64,000 nucleotides of DNA from Litorimonas sp947503715 (GCF_050271975.1 NZ_CP189850.1:1550001-1614000); one strand, 5' to 3'; counted from the stretch's first letter, positions 48,034 through 57,507 are shown. The notes: generated from the letters alone by a model not told the origin. Translations and numbers: made by a program.

Positions 48034-49794
48034 TTACTTAATCTCCGGAATATCCGCTGTCATCTCCTGGCCCATGCGCGCTTTGTTGCGCGCGCGGATT
48101 GCGGCTTGGACTTCGGGGAGGGCGGTGATTTCGCGCAGCGTTTGTATATCTTGCGTGACTTGCGCACTGCCTTTGAAGAGGTCTTCCAGCTGTTCCTCAA
48201 ATGTTTTCTGACGCGGGAAGACTTTAATCCGAATATCAGCATCCTCGTCCAGATTTGCTAAACGTTTCGCCGCGTTTAGCGCCGTCATGATGCCGCCCAG
48301 TTCATCGACGAGTCCAATCTCTTGGGCTTGTGCACCCGTCCAGACGCGGCCTTTGGCGATCTCCTGCACGCGCTCTAGCGGGATATCGCGCCCATTTGAG
48401 ACACGTTGTGTGAAATCGTCATAAATATCTTGTAATTGACCACGATAGGCTTCCGATTGCATGTCTGAGAAGGCGGTATCAACGGAATAGGCGCCTGCAT
48501 ATTCACCGCCAACTGTGATACCTTCAACATTATAGCCGACTTTTGCAAATGTATCTTCGAACGCAACCTTGCCGCCATACACCCCGATTGAACCTGTAAT
48601 GGTCTGAGGCATTGCGACGATATGGTCTGCATGGGCGGAGACATAGTAGCCGCCCGAGGCCGCATATTGTCCCATGGAAATAATGACGGGTTTACCGGCC
48701 TCTTTCGCGCGATCTGCGGCAGCAAGAATTTGATCAGATGCGGCCGGGCTGCCTCCGCCTGAGCTCACTCGGAAAACGATAGCTTTGACGCGCTTATCTT
48801 TTAAGGCGGCATCAAAGCCACTGGCGACTGTATCGCCTCCAAATGTTGGGGTTGGAGAAAAGAGTGATCCGCCAGAGGATTGACCGGGTAAAATTGCACC
48901 CTGTCCGCCAATAAAGGCGATCATATCGCCACTTACATCGACGCCTGGACCGTAATCCGACACGTTTACAAATTTGATCTTATCATTTCCGGATTTCTTG
49001 CGGGCATATTCCCGGGCTGTCTCTATGTGACCGAGTTCATCCACCATTCCGGCGGCGAGTGCGTCTTCCGCGCTATGTGGTGCGGTCTGGAGGACAGATG
49101 TTATGGCCTCAACACTCATCTCCCGATCCGTTGCGATCTGGGCGACGGCATTGTCAAAAATTGACGTCAGAAAGCTTGTCGTCGACTCACGATGCGCGTC
49201 TGTGAAATCTTCCTGTGTATAACTGTTCACGGCATTCTTATATTCGTGGAATTGAAAGAATTCCGGATTGGCGCCCGTCTTTTCCATAACGCCGCCGTAA
49301 AATTCAGTTTCTGAATGGAGTCCTGAAACTGCGAAACCCGTTGTATCCTGCATCCAGATTTCATCTGCTGCTGAGACGGCCTGATAAGTGATGAGGGATG
49401 TGCTCTCGAATCCCTGCGCATGGGCAATGATAAATTTCCCTGATTCTTTAAAATCAAGCAGGGCAAGACGCAGTTCCTCCGCACTGGCGGGGGCCATGCC
49501 GCCACTCTCTGCACGAATGAAAAGGCCTTTGACCGAATCATCCGTTTTCGCGCGATTCAGCGCAAAAACGGTATCAACGATTGAGCCAGGACTGCTGCCA
49601 AATAAGTCCGTTCCAGAATTGTGGTCAGTCATCGGGGCGCGTAGATCGAGATTCAATATCTTCTGCGGCTCCTTTTCGCCAATTGAGCCCAATGCGCCGA
49701 TGATTCCAAATATGATGAAAAGGCCGATGAGAACGATAAAGAATCCAAAAATGCCGGCAATCGTTCCGACCATCGTGATAAAAAATTGGCGCAT
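48034..49794 (-). CDS. sppA: signal peptide peptidase SppA, 67K type
   Basis: A membrane-bound serine peptidase of 586 residues with two related halves, the double-length SppA that cleaves signal peptides in the membrane. An N-terminal helix (about 8-33) anchors it; the serine nucleophile is in F-R-V-S-S-G-G-G-S-P-A-A-S-D in the second half (the G-G-G-S-x-A-A-S pattern), and the lysine partner should be in the first half, as in E. coli SppA. Other family blocks: S-G-G-Y-Y-V-S-A-H-A-D and G-S-I-G-V-Y-G. Transcribed toward the gene-poor region. Confidence 0.94.
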   Translation of the reverse strand: MRQFFITMVGTIAGIFGFFIVLIGLFIIFGIIGALGSIGEKEPQKILNLDLRAPMTDHNSGTDLFGSSPGSIVDTVFALNRAKTDDSVKGLFIRAESGGMAPASAEELRLALLDFKESGKFIIAHAQGFESTSLITYQAVSAADEIWMQDTTGFAVSGLHSETEFYGGVMEKTGANPEFFQFHEYKNAVNSYTQEDFTDAHRESTTSFLTSIFDNAVAQIATDREMSVEAITSVLQTAPHSAEDALAAGMVDELGHIETAREYARKKSGNDKIKFVNVSDYGPGVDVSGDMIAFIGGQGAILPGQSSGGSLFSPTPTFGGDTVASGFDAALKDKRVKAIVFRVSSGGGSPAASDQILAAADRAKEAGKPVIISMGQYAASGGYYVSAHADHIVAMPQTITGSIGVYGGKVAFEDTFAKVGYNVEGITVGGEYAGAYSVDTAFSDMQSEAYRGQLQDIYDDFTQRVSNGRDIPLERVQEIAKGRVWTGAQAQEIGLVDELGGIMTALNAAKRLANLDEDADIRIKVFPRQKTFEEQLEDLFKGSAQVTQDIQTLREITALPEVQAAIRARNKARMGQEMTADIPEIK

Positions 49795-50056
49795 TATAAG
49801 GTGTCCCGTATTATCGGATTGAAATTCGATTATTATTTGTTGTTAAACGATAAAGCTGAAGGAGGGAAGGGGGCGTTTTGACGGAATGACAGTCTATCTG
49901 GGACTGAATCTGCGGCGGAACGACGCGTTATGTGGGCTATAAATGAAAGGTGTGACACAAAGTTTGGGGTAGGCCTGATATTTTGCATCAAATGCTGTTG
50001 CTATAACGGCAAGCCCGCATTATGAGGCCGCTCACGCCAGATGGTCTGTACGATAT

Positions 50057-50130
50057 TGGGGCGTAGCCAAGCGGTAAGGCATCGGGTTTTGATCCCGTGA
50101 TCGTTGGTTCGAATCCAGCCGCCCCAACCA
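50057..50130 (+). tRNA. tRNA-Gln (anticodon TTG)
   Basis: A 74-nucleotide tRNA. The acceptor stem TGGGGCG pairs with CGCCCCA, the anticodon arm is CGGG-TTTTGAT-CCCG with anticodon TTG (reads CAA/CAG), and the T arm contains GGTTCGAATCC. The 3' CCA is encoded (50128-50130). No duplicated 3' end or integrase is nearby, so it does not look used as an integration site. Confidence 0.97.
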
Positions 50131-50412
50131 CGTACACCTTTTCTAACTCTTTGATTTGAAAAGAGATCGGGGCGATGACTTCCGAAAACTGACTTCTAAA
50201 TGGCTCCGGCTCTGGACAAACTTCTTTAGTTGTGTAACGTTATAACAATTATGACGGCTAAGACTGCGCAAGAATGCAATTAAATAATAAAAAGACGCGT
50301 CAACCCCCTTGCACTGACGTCGTCGTAATGATTGATTAATAAAAAGCGTCCGTGTAAGCGGGCAAAAAAAAGGATGTGCCATCAAGTGCACGTCGAAAAC
50401 CGGAGGACCTGA
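50131..50412. other. upstream region of the TonB locus
   Basis: About 280 bases with no gene. It should hold the promoter of the following ten-gene locus; TTGCAC at 50309-50314 with an AT-rich stretch beginning about 17 bases later is a possible match. The ribosome binding site cggagg precedes the first GTG start. Confidence 0.4.
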
Positions 50413-51222
50413 GTGGTGAGATTTAAAATCGCCCATATAGCACTTTGTGCTGGTTTATTGGCGGGTGCGCAATTGGTGTCCGTGCCGATGGCGACCGCAC
50501 AAGATGCAGACGCTGCCGCAAACTCCTACGCCGTTCTCTTGGATCGGATCGCAAATAAACAAATTGAGACAGCCCAGCGGCAGGTCATGCTGCAAAGCCA
50601 GCAAGACAAAATCGCTCGGCTTGAAGCTCAGATTGAGCAGGTGCCTCAAACGGCTGAAGCTGTTCGCGGTATTGCCGTGAAAATGGCCAATGAGATTGAA
50701 AAACAGATTGAGCAAGATCTGCCTTTTAGGCGCGAAGAGCGTTATGCCCGCCTTGGCCAGCTTCTGGGCATGGTGAATGACGAGGATGTTCGCCCATCTG
50801 ATCTTTATCGTCGTGCGATGGCCGTCATGGATATTGAGGTGAATTACGGAAATTCAGTTTCCGCATATACAGGGGATCACCCTCTCACGCCTGGTCGTCG
50901 TCTGGCGGCTTGCCGCGAGGATGTTGCCTCTGCCACTTGTAACCTTTCAACCGATAGCCGGAAAAAATTGGAAGCTGGGGCGACCATAGATGACATCCAG
51001 AGCGAAATTAAAGACGGCAATTATGTCCATTTCGGACGCATGTCTTTTATCTATCTGGATCTAGATAGCCGTGAAGGCTTTCGCTGGAACCAAGAAAGCA
51101 GTGAGTGGGACAAACTGAGTTCCGGTGACATCATTAATACACGTCGTGCGGTGCGTATTGCGCGTGGTGAAAGTGCCCCGGGTGTCGTGACGGCACCTAT
51201 TAGAGTTCAGGCCGCGCAATAG
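50413..51222 (+). CDS. DUF3450-like periplasmic protein, first copy
   Basis: A 269-residue exported protein. Start GTG at 50413 (or the next GTG at 50416) with cggagg upstream; signal peptide ending at A-T-A-Q-D. A coiled-coil half (I-E-T-A-Q-R-Q-V-M-L-Q-S-Q-Q-D-K) is followed by the globular half with L-P-F-R-R-E-E-R-Y-A-R-L, L-Y-R-R-A-M-A-V-M-D-I-E-V-N-Y-G and I-N-T-R-R-A-V-R-I-A-R-G-E, which align with DUF3450. Compared with the copy downstream it carries an extra block of about 38 residues with two Cys (C-R-E-D-V-A-S-A-T-C). DUF3450 proteins travel with TonB2-type ExbB/TtpC systems. Confidence 0.82.
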   Translation: MVRFKIAHIALCAGLLAGAQLVSVPMATAQDADAAANSYAVLLDRIANKQIETAQRQVMLQSQQDKIARLEAQIEQVPQTAEAVRGIAVKMANEIEKQIEQDLPFRREERYARLGQLLGMVNDEDVRPSDLYRRAMAVMDIEVNYGNSVSAYTGDHPLTPGRRLAACREDVASATCNLSTDSRKKLEAGATIDDIQSEIKDGNYVHFGRMSFIYLDLDSREGFRWNQESSEWDKLSSGDIINTRRAVRIARGESAPGVVTAPIRVQAAQ

Positions 51223-51306
51223 CGGTGTAAAAATTCGGGATTGTCCTCACGCTTTGAAGTGATGTCGGGCATTTTCGCAAAACAAAAGCAGACCTGGAAG
51301 GAAACC

Positions 51307-52068
51307 ATGTTAAAATCTTCAATCGCCAAGCGCCTGATGCTGGCCGGAATTGCGGCGGGGATGCTCGCCACGCCGGCTTACGCTCAGCTCGATACCGCAC
51401 TGAGTGTCGCGAAATCCTCTACGGCCGCCGCCGCTGCTTCGCAGCAACGCGTCGAACAGCTCGATGATCAGGCGGATACGGCTATTCGCGAATATCGTGC
51501 AGTCTTGCAGCAGAAGGATAATATCGAATTATTCGTGGCGCAGCAGGAAATTTTCAAGGCGTCACAAGAGTCCGAGATCACATCATTGAATAATCAGCTT
51601 GGTACTGTTGAGCAGATCAAACAGGGTATGAGCCCGATGATGCTGAAAATGGCGGCAGCTTTGGAAGACAGCATTAAAGATGATCTTCCTTTCAATATCG
51701 GTGAGCGTCTGGCGCGCATCGAAAATGTGAAGGCTGTTTTGGGTAATCCCGATGTCTCTCCGGCGGAGCAATATCGTCGCGTATTGAACGCTTATAAAAT
51801 CGAAGTCACATATGGCATGGGTGTTGATAGTTACGAGGGGGCGCATCCCACGCGCGCTGGTAATGTCGTGAACTTCATCCGCTTTGGCCGAACATCTCTC
51901 GTCTATGTCACAAAAGACGAAGCTGAAATTGCACGCTACAATAATGATTCAAAAAGCTGGGATATATTGGAGGGCGCGGACGCGATTCAAATGCGTCAGG
52001 CCATTCGTATTGCCAAGGGCGAAGCTGCTCCGGGTCTCATTTACGCCCCCGTCGAAATTCGCGGCTAA
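51307..52068 (+). CDS. DUF3450 periplasmic protein, second copy
   Basis: About 253 residues from ATG 51307. Signal peptide (A-T-P-A-Y-A-Q), a coiled coil (R-V-E-Q-L-D-D-Q-A-D-T-A-I-R-E-Y-R-A-V) and the core blocks L-P-F-N-I-G-E-R-L-A-R-I, S-P-A-E-Q-Y-R-R-V-L-N-A-Y-K-I-E-V-T-Y-G and I-R-I-A-K-G-E-A-A-P. This is the canonical DUF3450 sequence. Paralogue of the first copy without the Cys insertion. Likely periplasmic coiled-coil partner of the large ExbB-like protein next to it. Confidence 0.88.
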   Translation: MLKSSIAKRLMLAGIAAGMLATPAYAQLDTALSVAKSSTAAAAASQQRVEQLDDQADTAIREYRAVLQQKDNIELFVAQQEIFKASQESEITSLNNQLGTVEQIKQGMSPMMLKMAAALEDSIKDDLPFNIGERLARIENVKAVLGNPDVSPAEQYRRVLNAYKIEVTYGMGVDSYEGAHPTRAGNVVNFIRFGRTSLVYVTKDEAEIARYNNDSKSWDILEGADAIQMRQAIRIAKGEAAPGLIYAPVEIRG

Positions 52069-52085
52069 GGATAAGGATAATCAAC

Positions 52086-53486
52086 ATGAGTGTTAAAATG
52101 AAATTTATCTCAAAAGCGACGGCGGCCGTATTCGGCTCCGCTCTCTTGCTCACGGCTGTCCCGGCGAGCGCGCAAATCAACTCCGTTGACGGTCTCCTCA
52201 ACGATATTCGCCAAAATGCCGCCAAGGTAGAGGCTGAAAATCGTCAGCGTGTCCAAGAGTTCCAAGCCAATGCTAATCAGCAGCAGGCGAAATTAGATCA
52301 AGCCCGAAACCAGCTGCGTCAGTTGGAAAATCGTGCGGCGCAGGTTCAGCGGTCCTTCGATGGCAACCGCGTTCGCATTGAGGCGCTCGAAGAACAGCTT
52401 CGCGCTGCGCAGGGTGATTTTGGTGAGGTTTTTGGCCTTGCCCGTTCGAAGGCTGCAGAATTTAAGGCTCTTCTCGATAGCTCCTTAATTACATCCGAAT
52501 ATCCAACGCGGACACGCGTTTTGGGTCGTATCGCTGAGTCAAAAGCGCTGCCTTCCGCAGAAGATTTGAACGCGATTTGGGAAACTATGTTGGGTGAAAT
52601 CAAAGCTCAGCGTCAGGTTTCAACTTATCAGGCCGCTGTTGCCAATATTGATGATGGCGCCGTTCAGGGCGTGACTCGCGTGGGTCCGTTTGCGGTCTTT
52701 ACGTCTGATAATGCACAATTCCTGAGCTATAGCGCTGCCGGTGTTGAAAGTGGTGAGGATGCTCCGCTCCTCGCCAGATTGCCCAGCCAGCCAGGCGGAC
52801 AGATTTCGTCAGCGGCTCAAAAGGTTGCCAATGCTGAAGCTGGACAAGTTGTCTATGCGCCACTCGACCCAACACGGGGTGAGTTGCTGAAGTCATTTGA
52901 GCGCGTGCCGTCCTTCTATGAGCGTCACTGGGTCCAAGGCGGTAACATTGGTAAATTCATCATTATTATGGCTTTCCTCGGTGTGATCTTTGGTGTCCTG
53001 AACTTCCTGCGTCTCTTCCTCGTGAAGATGGCTGTGAATGGTCAGAAGCGTAAAGCGCAGGCGTCCAAGTCGAATCCATTGGGCCGCGTCATGATGGCTT
53101 ATGATGGTGCACAATCTGACAATGCCGAAGTTGTTGAATTGAAACTTGACGAAGCGATCCTGCGGGAATCTCCTAAATTTGAGTTTGGTCTCAACCTTCT
53201 GAAGCTTCTGGCTGGTGTTGCACCGCTTCTCGGTCTCCTCGGTACCGTCACAGGTATGATCCAGACCTTCCAAGCTATGATGATCTACGGAACAGGTGAC
53301 CCACAATTGATGGCCGGTGGTATCTCCGTCGCTCTCGTGACGACCATGTTGGGTCTCTATGCGGCTATCCCGCTCCTCGTGCTTCACAGCTTCTGTGCCT
53401 CCATCGCCCGCTCTATCCAGGGCACGTTGGAAGAGCAGTCTGCCGGTATCGTGGCCCGCCACGTTGAGACACGCGGCGTCGCGTAA
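52086..53486 (+). CDS. TtpC-like MotA/TolQ/ExbB protein with long periplasmic domain
   Basis: A 466-residue ExbB-like protein. It has a signal peptide (P-A-S-A-Q), a coiled-coil periplasmic region (V-E-A-E-N-R-Q-R-V-Q-E-F-Q-A-N, residues about 45-110), then three membrane helices: about 283-305, 370-395 (with G-V-A-P-L-L-G-L-L-G-T-V-T-G-M-I-Q) and 410-440. This is the TtpC type of TonB2 systems, where it links ExbB/ExbD/TonB to the periplasm. Energy is proton-motive force. Confidence 0.9.
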   Translation: MSVKMKFISKATAAVFGSALLLTAVPASAQINSVDGLLNDIRQNAAKVEAENRQRVQEFQANANQQQAKLDQARNQLRQLENRAAQVQRSFDGNRVRIEALEEQLRAAQGDFGEVFGLARSKAAEFKALLDSSLITSEYPTRTRVLGRIAESKALPSAEDLNAIWETMLGEIKAQRQVSTYQAAVANIDDGAVQGVTRVGPFAVFTSDNAQFLSYSAAGVESGEDAPLLARLPSQPGGQISSAAQKVANAEAGQVVYAPLDPTRGELLKSFERVPSFYERHWVQGGNIGKFIIIMAFLGVIFGVLNFLRLFLVKMAVNGQKRKAQASKSNPLGRVMMAYDGAQSDNAEVVELKLDEAILRESPKFEFGLNLLKLLAGVAPLLGLLGTVTGMIQTFQAMMIYGTGDPQLMAGGISVALVTTMLGLYAAIPLLVLHSFCASIARSIQGTLEEQSAGIVARHVETRGVA

Positions 53487-53520
53487 GGACCTCTAGGAAA
53501 GACAAAGAAAGGCCTACGCC

Positions 53521-54054
53521 ATGCAAAATGTCTTTAACGGTCTCCAGGAGTTCTTGGGGACCGGAGGAAACATCCTCTTTTACATCATGATTTTGACGTT
53601 CTTTATGTGGACGTTCATCCTTGAAAGATTTGCTTACTATCTCTTCGCGCATAAACCGCTCAAAGCCCGCCTTAAGGCGGAGTGGGACGCGCGGACGGAT
53701 AAGACATCCTGGCGGGCACACGCCATCAAGGATGAGTTGATCAGCCAGGTTAAAGAACGCACGGACACGAATGTCGGTATCATCAAGACACTCGTAGCAC
53801 TGGCTCCCCTGATGGGATTGCTCGGCACGGTGACAGGTATGATCGAGGTGTTCGACGTGATGGCACTGTCCGGATCTTCAAATGCACGTCTAATGGCGGG
53901 GGGTGTCTTTAAGGCTACGATCCCGACTATGGCCGGTATGATGGCAGCTCTGTCAGGGCTTTACTTTTCAACTGTCCTGCCGCGGTGGAGTGCACGCGAG
54001 ACCGCCCGTTTTGCGGATGATCTCGATGTGTCACCCGAAACTGTTGTCTACTAG
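53521..54054 (+). CDS. exbB: ExbB-like proton channel protein
   Basis: A 177-residue short ExbB with three membrane helices and the conserved P-L-M-G-L-L-G-T-V-T-G-M-I-E-V-F core plus a following M-A-G-G-V-F-K-A-T-I-P-T helix. Together with ExbD it forms the proton-driven motor that energises TonB. It starts 34 bases after the TtpC-like gene. Confidence 0.92.
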   Translation: MQNVFNGLQEFLGTGGNILFYIMILTFFMWTFILERFAYYLFAHKPLKARLKAEWDARTDKTSWRAHAIKDELISQVKERTDTNVGIIKTLVALAPLMGLLGTVTGMIEVFDVMALSGSSNARLMAGGVFKATIPTMAGMMAALSGLYFSTVLPRWSARETARFADDLDVSPETVVY

Positions 54055-54074
54055 GCGCGTGAAAGGAAACTGAT

Positions 54075-54491
54075 ATGAGACGCTCACGCAAAAATTCAGG
54101 TGGAGATGACGCAGACGTCGATATGACGCCGATGCTCGACATCGTGTTTATCATGCTGATCTTCTTCATCGTGACGGCGACATTCTTGGATGAGACAGGT
54201 GTTGATCTGACTCAGCCTCCGCCTCCGCCGGATGATCTGGATACACCTCCGCCGGACAATCCTGCGATTACGGTTTACGTCGATAATCGCGACAGTTGCT
54301 CCGTCGATGGAGAACGGACGGGCTGTGACCGGGTTTTGCTTCGGGTTGAGAAACTTCTCGCAGATAAGCCGAATGCTGCTGTTATCCTTCGTATGGATGA
54401 AGCTGCGAAACATAAAATCTTGATTGAGTTAAAAGACGGCCTCGATTCGGCTGGGTTGAGCTCTAAGATTGAGATTGTTCGCAATAGCTAA
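54075..54491 (+). CDS. exbD: ExbD-like protein, first copy
   Basis: A 138-residue ExbD/TolR with one N-terminal membrane helix (about 20-40, M-T-P-M-L-D-I-V-F-I-M-L-I-F-F) carrying the critical Asp in M-L-D, and a periplasmic domain with an unusual D-S-C-S-V-D-G-E-R-T-G-C-D insertion containing two Cys. The C-terminal R-M-D-E-A-A-K-H matches the family. Its neighbour is a second, shorter ExbD. Confidence 0.9.
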   Translation: MRRSRKNSGGDDADVDMTPMLDIVFIMLIFFIVTATFLDETGVDLTQPPPPPDDLDTPPPDNPAITVYVDNRDSCSVDGERTGCDRVLLRVEKLLADKPNAAVILRMDEAAKHKILIELKDGLDSAGLSSKIEIVRNS

Positions 54492-54627
54492 GTTTTGGGG
54501 CTCCGGCTCCACTGGCGGACGCATCCCGCGTCCGTTTTCTTGTCCCGTCATTGTGTCTTTCACTGGTTTCGAGGGCAAACTGAATTCGGCGCTTGCTAAG
54601 GCGCCTCTTTTGTAATAAGGTAACATC

Positions 54628-55023
54628 ATGGCAAGACGCGGACGTACATCCATCCCTGATGAGGATACAGAACTGAACATGACACCCATGTTGGATGTCG
54701 TCTTTATTCTTCTCATCTTCTTCATCGTCACATCTGTTTTCGTGAAAACGCCTGGCATAGACCCGTCTGAACCCGAAGCTGTGACAGACGCGGAGTGGAA
54801 GCCGACAATTCTCGTGGCGGTGAATGCTCAAAATGAGATTTGGATTGATAAACGTCCTTATGAGATCGGCGAAATCCGTCCGATCATTATGTCTATTCGT
54901 GACGAAAGTCCGAAAGCCGATGCCATAATCAAGGCTGACCGCGATGCCGAAGTGGGTATCGTGATGTCAGTACAGGAACTCATGCAGGATCTTGGCATTA
55001 ACGCCCGGGTCGGCACGGAATAA
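54628..55023 (+). CDS. exbD: ExbD-like protein, second copy
   Basis: A 131-residue ExbD with the T-P-M-L-D-V-V-F-I-L-L-I-F-F-I-V helix and a periplasmic domain ending in V-M-Q-E-L-M-Q-type D-L-G-I-N-A-R-V. No Cys insertion. A 135-base gap separates it from the first exbD, while tonB follows after 13 bases. Two ExbDs per ExbB locus is common in TonB2-type loci and lets different ratios assemble. Confidence 0.92.
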   Translation: MARRGRTSIPDEDTELNMTPMLDVVFILLIFFIVTSVFVKTPGIDPSEPEAVTDAEWKPTILVAVNAQNEIWIDKRPYEIGEIRPIIMSIRDESPKADAIIKADRDAEVGIVMSVQELMQDLGINARVGTE

Positions 55024-55036
55024 ATAGGAGCCTCTC

Positions 55037-55687
55037 ATGAATAACGCTATTCGTTGGTTCGTCACCATCCCCGTTGCGGCCATTGTGACCGTTGGCTTGT
55101 TTCTCGCGATGCGCGCGTTGATTGCGAAAGAATTCCAGCCGCAAGATAAATCTGAGACGGCAAGTTTCGAGATTAACCCGAAGGTCGAGGACGTCAAAGT
55201 CATTGAGCGCGAAATCAAAGTTGACAAAATTAAGAAAGTCGACACGCCGCCACCACCGCCGCAAATTGAGCGGGCGCAGGCCGATAAACCAACAGAAAAG
55301 ATTGCCTCTCTAGAAGGCGCGATTCCTGAATTTGAAGCGCCCAAAATTGATGCGCAAAACTTCAAGATTGCCGTCTCTGACCGCGATGCTCAGCCTCTTG
55401 TCCGGATTCCACCGATTTTTCCACCACGCTTTCTGCAGGGTGACAATTCCGGTTTTTGTAAAGTCCGTTTTGACGTAAGCCCAGAAGGTCAACCTTTTAA
55501 TGTTGAGACGACGCTTTGCACGTCTAATCAATTGAAATCGGCGACCATTAAATCCGTCCAAAAATGGAAGTATAACCCGAAGATCGTTGATGGGCGATCA
55601 GTTTCGCGTTCTGGCGTTGAATCAACAATCCGTTTCGATCTCTCGGATGAGCGTGGTCGCACATTGCCAATGCCATCGGGCTTCTAA
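55037..55687 (+). CDS. tonB: TonB-like energy transducer, first copy
   Basis: A 216-residue TonB: N-terminal membrane anchor (about 8-28), an acidic/basic linker with K-V-D-T-P-P-P-P-P-Q-I, and a C-terminal domain with I-P-P-I-F-P-P-R-F and Y-N-P-K-I-V-D-G-R. The C-terminal domain has the family strand pattern K-V-R-F-D-V-S-P-E-G-Q-P and the paired Cys (F-C-K-V and T-L-C-T) seen in TonB2-type proteins. Operon with exbB/exbD. Confidence 0.92.
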   Translation: MNNAIRWFVTIPVAAIVTVGLFLAMRALIAKEFQPQDKSETASFEINPKVEDVKVIEREIKVDKIKKVDTPPPPPQIERAQADKPTEKIASLEGAIPEFEAPKIDAQNFKIAVSDRDAQPLVRIPPIFPPRFLQGDNSGFCKVRFDVSPEGQPFNVETTLCTSNQLKSATIKSVQKWKYNPKIVDGRSVSRSGVESTIRFDLSDERGRTLPMPSGF

Positions 55688-55868
55688 GACTTACGGTCGA
55701 GTTGCTCTTGGAACAGCTCGATTAAGTGTTCCGTCATATCACTGACGTGATTTGAGTAATTAAATAACCGGAATGTGATGTTGATGTTCCATTCCGCCAC
55801 ATTGAAGCCCCTCTGCTTTTGACTAAGTCTAAAGGGCAGGGCGACTTTAGAGACCAAAGGATGACGAC
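55688..55868. other. gap between tonB and the TPR gene
   Basis: 180 bases without an open frame. A short palindrome ATCAC-TGAC-GTGAT (about 55737-55751) is the only structure seen. A ribosome binding site (aaagg) precedes the next gene. Confidence 0.35.
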
Positions 55869-57389
55869 ATGATCGACACCATTGCTACACAGAAAACAAA
55901 GTTTCGCGTGAAAGCTGCCTCCCTATTGGGATCGAGCTTTCTAGCGCTTGCCGTCATTGGGTTTAGTGCGACACTCCCTTCCACGGCCGCATTTGCGCAG
56001 GATGCGCCGCCGGAAGAAGGCCGTCAATTTGATGCGAAGTCCGGCGAAGCCGTCAATAATGCTCAAACACTGGCGAGTAATGGTGACAATCTCGGCGCGG
56101 TTAATGCGCTCAACCAAGCGCTGACCCTGCCTGATCTCAATCCTTACGAAAAGTCGACCATGTATCAAATGCTCGGTCAGTATAGCTATGAGCTCGACCG
56201 TCCGGGTGATGCGCAACGCGCTTTTGAGAACGCCATCAATGCCGGCGGATTATTGCCGAACGAAGTCGACAATATCAAAGTCGTTATTGCTCAGCTCATG
56301 ATCGGGAATGGTCAATATGTTGAAGGTGCACAACGTCTTGAGAATTATCTGAATTCCGGTGGACAACAAAAGCCGCAATATATCGATCTCTTGGTCAATG
56401 CCTGGGTTCAAGCCGAAAATTACCAACGCGCCCTGCCTTGGGCCGAGCGTTGGTTTAACGCTGCCAGCCCGAAAGAGCGCAAGCATTTCGACCTTATGAA
56501 CTTCCTCTACAATAATCTGGGTATGCAGGGACGTCAGGCGGATATTGTTAAACAGATGATCGGTCGTTGGCCGGAAGATAAGAACCTGTGGGATGCTTGG
56601 GCGTCCATGTTGGCCAATGGCGGACGTGAACAGGAAGCTTTTGAAGTCACGAAAATGCTTTATCTCGGCGGTGCGCTGTCGACAGAGCAGGACCTTCTTA
56701 AAGTCGTTCAATATTATTCCTTCTATGACATGCCCTATCAGGCGGCTGAGATTCTCGAGCGTGAGATGAACGCTAATCGGATCGCGAAAACGCCAGATAA
56801 GCTGAAGCAACTATCCGGCCTGTTCCGTCAAGCCCGCGAATATAAGCGCGCGATTCCAATCCTTGAGGCAGCCGCCAGCCAGTCGGGCGAAGCCAAACTT
56901 TATGCGGATTGGGGCGAAGCCCTCTATAATGAGGGTCAATGTGCAGCCTCTGAGAAAGCGTTCACGGAGGCCATTAATCGTGGATATGATGCCGGCAAAT
57001 CTTGGATGCTGATCGCGAACTGTCGTTATGACACGACGTCGACAATGGAGCGATTAAATTGCGACATGACTCCGGCTCAAATGGCTGAGGCTCCGATTAC
57101 AAAGGCGCGTCTTAGTGCTGTACAAGCTTTTGAACGTGTACCTGCGACATCCCGTGAGCGTTTGAATGCTCAAAAATGGATGAAGTTTATCGCGGCTGAA
57201 AAAAGCGCCGTGGATCGTCGTTGCGAATTCGAAATAGGACTCGAACGCCAGCTTTGCTACGGCAAGATTGAGCAAGCCTATAAAGCTGAATTCCTTATCG
57301 GAGAATTCAAGCTCGATGATGCTGAGACCTGTATGCCATATAAGGAAGACTATGATGCGGAATTCCGTGTTGTAACTGTTGAAGAGTAG
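55869..57389 (+). CDS. tetratricopeptide-repeat protein of the TonB locus
   Basis: A 506-residue exported protein with a signal peptide (F-A-Q-D) and a body of tetratricopeptide-like helical repeats from about 55 to 400 (for example Y-E-K-S-T-M-Y-Q-M-L-G-Q-Y-S-Y-E-L, R-A-L-P-W-A-E-R-W-F, L-Y-A-D-W-G-E-A-L-Y-N-E-G-Q). TPR proteins are regular members of the DUF3450/TtpC/ExbBD/TonB2 loci of Vibrio and Shewanella, where they may scaffold periplasmic complexes. Terminated by a strong hairpin at 57411. Confidence 0.88.
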   Translation: MIDTIATQKTKFRVKAASLLGSSFLALAVIGFSATLPSTAAFAQDAPPEEGRQFDAKSGEAVNNAQTLASNGDNLGAVNALNQALTLPDLNPYEKSTMYQMLGQYSYELDRPGDAQRAFENAINAGGLLPNEVDNIKVVIAQLMIGNGQYVEGAQRLENYLNSGGQQKPQYIDLLVNAWVQAENYQRALPWAERWFNAASPKERKHFDLMNFLYNNLGMQGRQADIVKQMIGRWPEDKNLWDAWASMLANGGREQEAFEVTKMLYLGGALSTEQDLLKVVQYYSFYDMPYQAAEILEREMNANRIAKTPDKLKQLSGLFRQAREYKRAIPILEAAASQSGEAKLYADWGEALYNEGQCAASEKAFTEAINRGYDAGKSWMLIANCRYDTTSTMERLNCDMTPAQMAEAPITKARLSAVQAFERVPATSRERLNAQKWMKFIAAEKSAVDRRCEFEIGLERQLCYGKIEQAYKAEFLIGEFKLDDAETCMPYKEDYDAEFRVVTVEE

Positions 57390-57410
57390 TCTTTCACTAT
57401 ATCTCGTAAG

Positions 57411-57435
57411 AAACCCGGCTCAGCCGGGTTTTTTT
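57411..57435 (+). terminator. Rho-independent terminator after the TPR gene
   Basis: Stem AACCCGGC / GCCGGGTT with loop TCA, followed by TTTTT. It divides the locus into two transcription units, so the following tonB genes need their own promoter. Confidence 0.92.
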
Positions 57436-57463
57436 ATGTCTAAAATTAAATAGAAATTGACAG

Positions 57464-57507
57464 GCCTCCCTACAATGTTATGTTGTTACATAACATTGTA
57501 GGGAGGC
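57464..57507 (+). promoter_or_regulatory. perfect 20-bp inverted repeat upstream of second tonB
   Basis: Twenty bases (57464-57483) are exactly complementary to 57488-57507, leaving a TGTT loop of four bases. The 3' arm contains GGGAGG, the ribosome binding site (5 bases before the ATG 57512). In RNA this would be a very stable hairpin closing the site; in DNA it is a long operator-like palindrome. Which one acts is unknown. Confidence 0.9.

Noticed and set aside
47939..48211. 90-codon plus-strand frame at the end of sppA
   Set aside because: Most of it is the antisense of sppA with Ser/Arg/Cys-rich translation; only its first codons may belong to the possible pseudogene.
50057..50412. tRNA-Gln as an integration site for the TonB locus
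   Set aside because: No repeated tRNA 3' end, integrase or attachment sequence was seen nearby.
57464..57507. Reading the tonB palindrome as a Zur operator
   Set aside because: The ATGTTAT/ATAACAT halves fit only loosely and are spaced further apart than in known Zur sites; kept only as an option.
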